NCBI RefSeq assembly: GCF_021134715.1
Contig: NC_060024.1
Location: 14,124,974 to 14,188,973 of the forward strand
Direction: 5' to 3'
Length of the DNA: 64,000 nucleotides
From: Daphnia pulex
Taxonomy: Eukaryota > Arthropoda > Branchiopoda > Diplostraca > Daphniidae
Of this stretch, positions 32,921 through 43,400 are shown piece by piece. The first letter of the stretch is position 1. Each line of letters starts with the position of its first letter. Made by a program: the position numbers and the translations under genes. A model generated the notes under the pieces. It was not told where the DNA came from. It did not search any database and was given only the letters and a program-made list of their open reading frames with translations.

Positions 32921-35900
32921 ATGCGTCGAAATTGGCACGTCTTGTTGTTCAGCTTTTGTGTCCTCGTGCCGCTCGCTTTGACAGGTAGACGTTTTGATTG
33001 TTTGGCTCACCAGGGGATTTGTTTACGATCAAATGGACTTTTTTGTTTTACAGGTTCCATATCGAGCCGACTGCTGGAAAAGAAATTGGATCCAGTGCCG
33101 ACAATGCCCACATTGTCGATGGACAGAGACAGTTTGCGTTCGTTTTACAGACGCAGTCGGCCAGCTAGCAGCATGCGTCCAATGAAAAGCCCCCGGCCCG
33201 TTAGTTGGGGCCAATATGGTACGTTTTCCCTCGCTATACGAAATGTGTTGATTAACGCTTGGATTTCTATCGAAAGATGCTTGCGGTGGTAATATTCTGG
33301 TCCCCTTATCAAATGACCGGAATATCCTTATTGAGCAGACCTACAAATCAATTGATTTTCCTGCCGGACGAACCCGCCCGTTGGTTTGCTCTTGGAAAGT
33401 GGAGGTAAAAATGCCGGTTTATTTGTTCAGTCAATGAGGATTTTTCTAAAACTTTGCACCTCTGTTTTATTCACAATGCGCAGGTGAGCAATACGAACTG
33501 CAATCGCGGGCTGGTGACCATGACTGTAGATGAGCTCAGTCGACTGTCGGATGAAGAAGGATGTCTCAATGGATTTTATCGCGTTTCACCTTTCATGAAG
33601 GAAGCCAAGTATAATCAGCCTATTCGACATTAGTCATTGCTGCCTAATCTAATGATTCGACATCTTTTTCTTTTCTTTAAAGAATCTGCGGGCGTATTGG
33701 AACTGTTCCGCCTTTTCAATGGCACGTCGATGATCGACAGCCCGAAAATGTTACCATCAGCTTGAAACATATCGGCCTCAATGATGGCAATTCGGAAGGA
33801 TTGTCGTTTACTCTAACAGGTGATGCGTTAGATATTTAATTAAAAAAAATGTTCAATGTGATTGCAATCTCTTTAATTTCAAAATTCCAATCAGGCGAAT
33901 GTCTATCCAACGAAGTGAACGTGACCATTGACGGATCCACGATGAATTCCACCAGCCACTGGCTCGCGAGAAATTCAACCGATTACGGCGTCCCGATCGT
34001 GGTCTTCTCTACCGATGATTCCGGCAACGACATTTCAATGAGCAATAACTTCACGGAAAGGCAAGGAGAGAATTCCGAGATTCCACTAGCAACGACGACC
34101 ATGTCGCCTTCGATAGTCACCATGCCGTTCAGCCTGGACTACTACCGCAGCCACAAATCGACCGTCGACCATCAAACGTGGGAGACTCCAACAACCGTCT
34201 CTCCAAACGTGTTGACCCGTAGCCCGGCCAATGCCAAATCGTCGGTAAGCGAAAAACCAGTTACGAAACGGCCTCAATCGACAACTAGCAAGAAGCCAAC
34301 TACCAAGAAGCCGACGACTAAAAACACGACCAAGAAACCAACACCGAGAGTCTCATCGACCACTGCCCGCCCCACTACTAATAAGCCGTCCACAGCCCGA
34401 CCTCCTTCGACGACTGTCCGACCAACTGCCGGAACAAATCGGCCAACCACTCGTGCTCCAACGAGCACCACTCGACCGCCGACTAAGCGGTCCTCGACTA
34501 CTCGGTCCCCGCCCAAAACTACCCGCCCTGCCACCACAACTAAAAAGCCAACAACTCGCCCTAGGACGACCACCGCCAGGCCGACTACCAAACGTCCTTC
34601 AACTCGACCAACAACTCGACAGCCGGATGTTGATGATGATGATAACTCGGATATGCCGTGGCTGGTCCTGAAATCGCCTTCCTCTGGAGGCCAGCCCTTC
34701 TCGTCCGACATTTACCAGCAGAATCCAGTCAATACCCACGTGAATAAAATCGCTCCTATGCCCATCAACGAGAATGGCGAGATCCCTTGGCTCATTATGA
34801 AAACTCCCAATCACAATCAGTTGCTGCCGAAAGTTCAGCCGGTTGTCAGTTCTTCGTTAGTTACCAAACGTCCAGCTACTAAAACTACCAAAAAGCCGAA
34901 CAAAAAACCCAGCAAAAGTAAAAGTAAAAGCACAACGAGCCAACCAAACGTAAAAGGTCGTCAACCAAATACCTCGGCCAGTCCCCCAACATGTCCTCAG
35001 AGTCCAGTTTGTCCGGTATGTCCAGTTCAGCCGAGCGTGTCATCAGATTCCGGCCTCTCATATATTCGTCGTCCAACAATGGTTCATTCCGTTAGTTGGG
35101 ATCAATACGGTATGATTTTCATCACGCGTTGAAATGTCGAGAACATTTTATAGATAATAGTGTGTTTGCCCGTTTAGTTTGAATGGTTTAAACGCTATTG
35201 GTTTTAACAATCAATTTGCATATCTACTTTGTACTACTTTCAGATACTTGCGGAGGTACCATCAATGTTCCCTTGTCTTTTGATCGTCTCTCTTCGTACG
35301 AATCGTTGCATTTCCCTGCCGGACGCAACTTCCCATTGTCCTGCACTTGGAATGTTAAGGTATAATCAAGTGATGATTCCCTATTATTTTCCCCCTACAA
35401 TTTAATCAACTGTTTTTTAAATTAAAAAGGTGAGAAACACCAACTGCACGAATGGCCGTGGACGGATAACGTTGAGAGTTGATGGGCGCAGCCGACTGGC
35501 TGACGTCAAGGGATGCACCAAGGGATATTACACCGTTTTCCCGTTCATGATGCAAGCCAAGTACGTGTCGCACGTCATTTGCTTAATATTCACGCCCATT
35601 CATTATTATACGACTCGTTATTACGAACAGAATCTGCGGTCGAATCGGAACTGCCCCGCCCCTGCACTGGTATATTGACGACCAGCAACCCGAAGATGTC
35701 ACGATAGTTATGGAGAACATTGGACTCGACGACGGACGAGCTGAAGGTTTCTCGTTTAGCCTTCAAGGTGACGAGAATAAATTTTTATAAAACTTTCGAT
35801 GGGTATAGTAACGGCTTATAATTTGATTAGGTGAGTGTATTCCGAGCAAGCCGGATGTCAAGAAACTGGACGTTGTCATTGACAATTATTGGTCTCAAAA

Positions 35901-38234
35901 TCGATGGATGAGTCGTGTCTTGGAAGACTTTAAAAGTGGAGACGGCCCTAGAGTTCACATTCCTGGCGTATTTGGCCTTGGCACCAGCTCGGCCTATTCC
36001 GAAATTGAACCCGACGAACCGTACGACGACTCTTCGTTTTCCAATTCCGTCGGCCACAAGGATGAGTTTGCACCACCAACAGTCACCCAACTGCAAGCTC
36101 CCCAAACCGGCGGCAATCGTTCCTCGACCAATGCTTATCCAGCAGCCACTCATTTTACCGTGCAATCCTCTCAAATATTGGCTCCCGATCGTCCGTCGGC
36201 AGTTCCAGTTTCATCGAACTCGATTCCTTCCGTTATCATTCGCCAACCGTCGACAACTGTGAAGCCGTCTACTACCACCAGAGCCCCTGTTAGTACAGTC
36301 AAGAGTTCCTGGATCAACTTTTACGATTCCTACGAGTCGGAAACTGGGCCACTTGTCCACACTTCGTCAACCACAACAACCACTGTTCGTCCTTGGACTC
36401 AAGTTATTCCATCGACTTCAGTTCCTCCAGTTACTCGACGTCCTGCGACTAGCGCAAGGCCAGCGCCCACCAAAAGCCCCGTCATTTTCAGCCATAGTCC
36501 TGAGACCCCCTGGCTCATATTGAAATCTCCCAATTCAACCCAGCAGTCCTGGTCGGACATATACTCCACTTCCGATTTCCGCCTCCCGTCGACTACCGCA
36601 CGGCCCAGTAGCATTCGTCCAACTACACAAATTCCAACCACAACGGCCCGTCCATTTACTAAACGGCCATCTCTTTCGAGCCAGACCATCAGCTACACAC
36701 CAAAAGGTAATCTATCGAATCAATTCTATTCATCACTGGCCGTTTATTTCTCATCTGCGTGTAAATAGTCCCTAAAATGACGACGACGACCAGCACCCGA
36801 CCCCCTAGAACACCGTCAACAACACCAGAGCCGAGTGTGGGCATCCAGGCTGGATTTTACAACACGGAATGGCACACTGACAGCTCCTCAACTTTCGTGC
36901 CAACTGTCAATGGCGGTCAACTGCGTCTAGGTATTAAATCGAGCACAGTCAATGATTTTTCTGAAGGCGGAGTAGAAATGATTGAAATGATTTGATTCTC
37001 ACGGCAGATACGTGCCGAGGCAACGTCTTGGTCCCCCTGTCAAGTGATCCAAATTCGCATCAAGAGTTTATCACGGTCAAATCGACTTGGTTCCCGTTCA
37101 ATCGCATCACTCCTCTCATTTGCTCTTGGAATGTCAAGGTATGTCGAGTCGTTTAACTGCTGGGCTTCATTTCGCCCGTTTATTCCCTGTGGACTAATAC
37201 TACTGCGCCTATACTTAGGTGAGCAACAACTGTCGTCGCGGAGTCGTGACCATGACGGTTGACGAACGCAGTCGACTGGCCGATGATGAGGATTGTTTGA
37301 GAGGCTATTATCGTGTGGCTCCCTTCATGAACGAATCCAAGTAAGTTACTGACTCTATTCGAATTGCTTTACACGATTCTGAAATGATTTGGGATTGATT
37401 CTTTACTTTCTCAAAAGAATTTGCGGCCGTGTCCATACCGTTCCTGCCTTCCAGTGGTACGTCGACAACCAACAGCCGGAAGACGTCACTATTATCTTGA
37501 AACATGTCGGACTCAACGATGGTTACTCCGAAGGATTGGCTTTCACCCTATCAGGTCAGTCAGCAAGTTCAACTGTTTGATTTAGCCGAATCTCAGTGAT
37601 GACGAAAATTTCATTGACGACAAAAAAATAGGCGAATGTCTGACAGACGAATCGGATTTGACGAAAAGCAAAGCCTCCAAATCTTACAACAGCTGGATGC
37701 AGCAGCTCGCGAGTCAATCTCTAAACCTGGGAGTCCCTACGGTGATTAAAAATGATCAACAATTCTAATTTACTGATGATATAATCATTTGTATTGGATA
37801 CTTAATAGGTCGTCTTACCGGATGTGTATCAACCGTCCTCTGGTGATTACCCACAGTCGAAAACCAATCCAGGGGATAATCTCTCAGCCAAAGAAAACTT
37901 TATAACTCCTCACCAGACTAGTACCTACTCCCAAATATCTCCCGACTCGATCCTGTCCTTGTCGTCATTTTACCCGAACGCAACGTCCGATCCTACGATT
38001 TTTTCGGATGCTTCCGACGAAGATCTCGAAGATCTTTGGCTCATTCTACAATCGCCCAGCTCCAAGCAGTCCTTGCCGAGCTCTAGCGAAGAAGAATCCG
38101 ATGACGTTAGCCTGGAAGTTTCCAAGTCGGCCAATATTCCTGTCGATGACGTTTTCGATGACGCACTGTCCTATATAACGAGGCTTTTGAATGAAACCAA
38201 AAAGATACGCAGTCCGTTGAAGAAACATCATTAG
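32921..38234 (+). CDS. Three-domain CUB-like secreted protein with mucin linkers
   Basis: Sixteen exons: 32921-32984, 33054-33218, 33277-33404, 33484-33608, 33683-33819, 33895-35109, 35244-35359, 35430-35560, 35631-35767, 35831-36706, 36769-36930, 37008-37138, 37219-37340, 37418-37554, 37632-37741 and 37809-38234 give 1393 residues, in frame throughout. The signal peptide is 1-21. CUB-like domains are at 77-209 (DAC start), 612-742 (DTC; four residues shorter in its first exon) and 1086-1218 (DTC), each with six Cys. The first linker is Arg/Pro/Thr/Lys-rich (TKKPT/RPTT repeats) with DMPWLVLKSP and EIPWLIMKTP, then CPQSPVCPVCP. The second has TPWLILKSP. The C-terminal tail has DLWLILQSP and VFDDALSYITRLLNE. 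No internal signal-peptide exon is seen, which favours one gene over three. A 67-bp intron at 37742-37808 is private to this copy. AATAAA lies at 38595. Confidence 0.8.
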
Positions 38235-38900
38235 CATTCCCAAGATGTGTCGTCTAAATCTCGGCTCAAGTCACATTTTCAAACTTTTGAAGCATAATAT
38301 GTTTCCGACAAGTGTCTGAATATTCTAGGTTCATGCCAAGACTATTCATTCGTAGTTCGTACAGAGTTATTTGATTGCTTGTTAGTGGCTTTTTACAGAC
38401 ATTTTTTTTTTAAAATTATTATTCGCGATCTTTTGGTATTCGATTCTTCCTGAGCGGTGTCGGGGTTCATTCTTAATCCAGGGATTCGGTTTGCAATAAT
38501 CTGACGAATGACTTTGTACATACCCTTCATTTTTATTTGCGGTGATGTGTTATTTGGCTAATTCCTTGAACTCAACTCTGGTGTATTTCATGAGAATAAA
38601 ATGATTAAATGAAAATGAACAACTGTTCAAAATTTCACCTCAAGTCTAGGGCAGTTTCGACTTTCGAATTGAACCAGTTTGATGGTTAATAATGATGAAG
38701 GATCAACTTAGGTAGTAACGATTTTCAAGGATAAAATCTTTTCTCAAATCTCAACAAATTTGTTTTCAATTCTACAAGAGCAGACGAATTTTGCGAATCA
38801 CAACACAGTGATATTAGCTTTCCAAGCGAACACGTTTCGAATAAGCATTAACACATTTAACTTTTCGAAAAAAGCATTAATAAAATAATTGAAATGTAAT
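38235..38900. other. 3' flank of the gene array
   Basis: 3' UTR and AT-rich spacer, with no further coding signal. Satellite-1-like sequence begins just to the right. Confidence 0.4.
38595..38600 (+). terminator. Polyadenylation signal AATAAA
   Basis: AATAAA about 360 bp after the stop of the three-domain gene. It is the first canonical signal seen. Confidence 0.4.
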
Positions 38901-39385
38901 GAAAATGATCCGACCAGTAGAAGGGCGTTAAAATGTAATTTGAAAGTTTTAACATAAGTGCCATCTATTGACAACCACTGCAAAATGAAAAAAACCCATA
39001 AATAACTTATTCATGTAGTTCTTGACACGAGGAACACGAATATCGGTTTTTAAAAATTATCCGACCAGTAGAAGTGCTTCAAAACTCAATTCAAAGTTTC
39101 GACGTCAGCGCCATCTTTTGACAAAATTAAAGTAGCTCAGAATCTTACCAAAATACACTTAGAAGATGCGTCTGGACACGAGGAACACGAATATAGGATT
39201 TAAAAAATTATTCGGCCAGTAGAAATGCTTCAATACGAAGTTTACAAATTTTCGATTGCAGCGCCGTCTACTCAACAGTAAAAAAACCTCATTTTCGAAA
39301 GTGGCGCCACCTATTTGAAAATTAAAATAGCTCAGAATTTAACCAAACTACACTTAAAAGATGCAAGAATAAGTGTGTTTCACAT
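38901..39385. repeat. Diverged edge monomers of satellite 1
   Basis: The marker GACCAGTAGAAG or GGCCAGTAGAA recurs at about 38911, 39062 and 39213 (151-bp steps), each followed by a degenerate GCGCCA-type site. These are decayed monomers at the left edge, unlike the homogeneous array to the right. Confidence 0.7.
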
Positions 39386-40238
39386 GGTTCTGAGCAGTAG
39401 AAGTGCCCTTTTCTAAGTATTGAAATCAGCGCCACCTGGTGGCAAGTTTTGGAACTAAATTTTATTTTGATCGCATCGTGCTCAGCGTGAAATTCTGATC
39501 AAGAATATGTATGTTTCACATGGTTCTGAGCAGTAGAAGTGCCTTTTTCTAAGTGTTGAAATCAGCGCCACCTGGTGGCAAGTTTTGGAACTAAATTTTA
39601 TTTTGATCGCATCGTGCTCAGCGTGAAATTCTGATCAAGAATATGTTTGTTTCACATGGTTCTGACCAGTAGAAGTACCTTTTTCTAAGTGTTGAAATCA
39701 GCGCCACCTGGTGGCAAGTTTTGGAACTATCAGCGCCACCTGGTGGCAAGTTTTGGAACTAAATTTTATTTTGATCGCATCGTGCTCAGCGTGAAATTCT
39801 GATCAAGAATATGTTTGTTTCACATGGTTCTGAGCAGTAGAAGTGCCTTTTTTTAAGTGTTGAAATCAGCGCCACCTGGTGGCAAGTTTTGGAACTATCA
39901 GCGCCACCTGGTGGCAAGTTTTGGAACTAAATTTTATTTTGATCGCATCGTGCTCAGCGTGAAATTCTGATCAAGAATATGTTTGTTTCACATGGTTCTG
40001 AGCAGTAGAAGTGCCTTTTTTTGGTTAAATCTATTGCCACGACATGATGTCGTGGCGCGACGGTCGAAACTGTCTATTGCCACGACATCTGTCGTGGCAA
40101 TAAAGAGAAAATTGTCTATTGCCACGACACGCCACGATACGCCTATACTTCCTCTCTAGTCCCTCATGTCGTGGCAATAACACGAAATTTGTCTATTGCC
40201 ACGACATAATTTTTTTTTAAATTCGACATTCACGCATG

Positions 40239-40316
40239 TTAGGTTAGGTTAGGTTAGGTTAGGTTAGGTTAGGTTAGGTTAGGTTAGGTTAGGTTAGGTT
40301 AGGTTAGGTTAGGTTA
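40239..40316 (+). repeat. (TTAGG)n telomere-type tract inside the TIR element
   Basis: 78 bp, about 15 uninterrupted copies with the G-rich strand on +. This is the canonical arthropod telomere repeat, located inside the mobile element. Confidence 0.95.
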
Positions 40317-40351
40317 TATATCTCAAGTTTTTTACACGAATATTTCACTAA

Positions 40352-40420
40352 TGGTAGCCGAATGGTCAGCGATGAATGCCACCATGCGATAGCATGGCGT
40401 TCGATTCTCCGTCGAGAGGG
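40352..40420 (+). other. tRNA-like / SINE-head-like segment
   Basis: An A-box-like TAGCCGAATGG (40355-40365) and a B-box-like GTTCGATTC (40399-40407) are at tRNA spacing. Between them is a 6-bp hairpin (CCATGC-GATA-GCATGG) like the long variable arm of a Ser/Leu tRNA. The acceptor and T stems pair poorly, so it is a pseudo-tRNA or tRNA-derived internal promoter rather than a working tRNA. Confidence 0.45.
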
Positions 40421-43400
40421 TAATTTTTTATTTGGAGATTACAACAAAGGTTGAGTTTCACGGGATAATTGACAAGAAAAATGATGCGGGAATTATGCAC
40501 ATTTAGTTTTACCCTATTTAGTAGTTTTCCTAAACATCTTCTGTGGAACTTAGTACGAAAACGCATGTCGTGGCAATAGACAAAATTCGTGTTATTGCCA
40601 CGACATGAGGGACTAGAGAGGAAGTATAGGCGTATCGTGGCAATAGACAATTTTCTCTTTATTGCCACGACAGATGTCGTGACAATAGACAGTTTTGACC
40701 GTCGCGCCACGACATATGTCGTGACAATAGATCTAACCCCTTTTTTTAGTGTTGAAATCAGCGCCACCTGGTGGCAAGTTTTGGAACTAAATTTTATTTT
40801 GATCGCATCGTGCTCAGCGTGAAATTCTGATCAAGAATATGTTTGTTTCACATGGTTCTGAGCAGTAGAAGTGCCTTTTTCTAAGTGTTGAAATCAGCGC
40901 CACCTGGTGGCAAGTTTTGGAACTAAATTTTATTTTGATCGCATCGTGCTCAGCGTGAAATTCTGATCAAGAATATGTTTGTTTCACATGGTTCTGAGCA
41001 GTAGAAGTGCCTTTTTTAAGTGTTGAAATCAGCGCCACCTGGTGGCAAGTTTTGGAACTATCAGCGCCACCTGGTGGCAAGTTTTGGAACTAAATTTTAC
41101 TTTGATCGCATCGTGCTCAGCGTGAAATTCTGATCAAGAATATGTTTGTTTCACATGGTTCTGAGCAGTAGAAGTGCCTTTTTTTAGTGTTGAAATCAGC
41201 GCCACCTGGTGGCAAGTTTTGGAACTAAATTTTATTTTGATCGCATCGAGCTCAGCGTGAAATTCTGATCAAGAATATGTTTGTTTCACATGGTTCTGAG
41301 CAGTAGAAGTGCCTTTTTCTAAGTGTTGAAATCAGCGCCACCTGGTGGCAAGTTTTGGAACTATCAGCGCCACCTGGTGGCAAGTTTTGGAACTAAATTT
41401 TATTTTGATCGCATCGTGCTCAGCGTGAAATTCTGATCAAGAATATGTTTGTTTCACATGGTTCTGAGCAGTAGAAGTGCCTTTTTTAAGTGTTGAAATC
41501 AGCGCCACCTGGTGGCAAGTTTTGGAACTATCAGCGCCACCTGGTGGCAAGTTTTGGAACTAAATTTTATTTTGATCGCATCGTGCTCAGCGTGAAATTC
41601 TGATCAAGAATATGTTTGTTTCACATGGTTCTGAGCAGTAGAAGTGCCTTTTTTTAGTGTTTAAATCAGCGCCACCTGGTGGCAAGTTTTGGAACTAAAT
41701 TTTATTTTGATCGCATCGTGCTCAGCGTGAAATTCTGATAGAATATGTTTGTTTCACATGGTTCTGAGCAGTAGAAGTGCCTTTTTCTAAGTGTTGAAAT
41801 CAGCGCCACCTGGTGGCAAGTTTTGGAACTAAATTTTATTTTGATCGCATCGTGCTCAGCGTGAAATTCTGATCAAGAATATGTTTGTTTCACATGGTTC
41901 TGACCAGTAGAAGTACCTTTTTCTAAGTGTTGAAATCAGCGCCACCTGGTGGCAAGTTTTGGAACTATCAGCGCCAACTGGTGGCAAGTTTTGGAACTAA
42001 ATTTTATTTTGATCGCATCGTGCTCAGCGTGAAATTCTGATCAAGAATATGTTTGTTTCACATGGTTCTGACCAGTAGAAGTACCTTTTTCTAAGTGTTG
42101 AAATCAGCGCCACCTGGTGGCAAGTTTTGGAACTAAATTTTATTTTGATCGCATCGTGCTCAGCGTGAAATTCTGATCAAGAATATGTTTGTTTCACATG
42201 GTTCTGAGCAGTAGAAGTGCCTTTTTCTAAGTGTTGAAATCAGCGCCACCTGGTGGCAAGTTTTGGAACTAAATTTTATTTTGATCGCATCGTGCTCAGC
42301 GTGAAATTCTGATCAAGAATATGTTTGTTTCACATGGTTCTGACCAGTAGAAGTGCCTTTTTCTAAGTATTGAAATCAGCGCCACCTGGTGGCAAGTTTT
42401 GGAACTAAATTTTATTTTGATCGCATCGTGCTCAGCGTGAAATTCTGATCAAGAATATGTTTGTTTCACATGGTTCTGAGCAGTAGAAGTGCCTTTTTCT
42501 AAGTGTTGAAATCAGCGCCACCTGGTGGCAAGTTTTGGAACTAAATTTTATTTTGATCGCATCGTGCTCAGCGTGAAATTCTGATCAAGAATATGTTTGT
42601 TTCACATGGTTCTGAGCAGTAGAAGTGCCCTTTTCTAAGTATTGAAATCAGCGCCACCTGGTGGCAAGTTTTGGAACTAAATTTTATTTTGATCGCATCG
42701 TGCTCAGCGTGAAATTCTGATCAAGAATATGTTTGTTTCACATGGTTCTGACCAGTAGAAGTGCCAATCAATGCCACCTGGTGGCAAGTTTTGGAACTAT
42801 CAGCGCCACCTGGTGGCAAGTTTTGGAACTAAATTTTATTTTGATCGCATCGTGCTCAGCGTGAAATTCTGATCAAGAATATGTTTGTTTCACATGGTTC
42901 TGAGCAGTAGAAGTGCCTTTTTCTAAGTGTTGAAATCAGCGCCACCTGGTGGCAAGTTTTGGAACTATCAGCGCCACCTGGTGGCAAGTTTTGGAACTAA
43001 ATTTTATTTTGATCGCATCGTGCTCAGCGTGAAATTCTGATCAAGAATATGTTTGTTTCACATGGTTCTGAGCAGTAGAAGTGCCTTTTTCTAAGTGTTG
43101 AAATCAGCGCCACCTGGTGGCAAGTTTTGGAACTATCAGCGCCACCTGGTGGCAAGTTTTGGAACTAAATTTTATTTTGATCGCATCGTGCTCAGCGTGA
43201 AATTCTGATCAAGAATATGTTTGTTTCACATGGTTCTGAGCAGTAGAAGTGCCTTTTTCTAAGTGTTGAAATCAGCGCCACCTGGTGGCAAGATTTGGAA
43301 CTAAATTTTATTTTGATCGCATCGTGCTCAGCGTGAAATTCTGATCAAGAATATGTTGGTTTCACATGGTTCTGAGCAGTAGAAGTGCCTTTTTCTAAGT

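Larger units (their letters stand above)
40023..40738. mobile_element. 716-bp long-TIR element (Mutator-like, non-autonomous)
   Basis: Inserted in satellite 1 and flanked by a perfect 9-bp target duplication CCTTTTTTT (40014-40022 and 40739-40747). The uninterrupted sequence occurs elsewhere in the array. The ends are GGTTAAATCTATTG and CAATAGATCTAACC, and the terminal inverted repeats run about 175-184 bp (to about 40206 and from about 40564). The TIRs are themselves built of small palindromes around CCACGACA/TGTCGTGG. No transposase is present. Long TIRs with a 9-bp duplication fit the Mutator/MULE superfamily, but assignment needs a related autonomous element. The interior holds a (TTAGG)n tract and a tRNA-like segment. 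Confidence 0.85.

Noticed and set aside
40366-40767. 133-codon - strand frame in the TIR element
   Set aside because: It spans the right TIR and flanking satellite, with repeated VVARRSKLSIVTT-type residues coming from the palindromic TIR. It is not a transposase.
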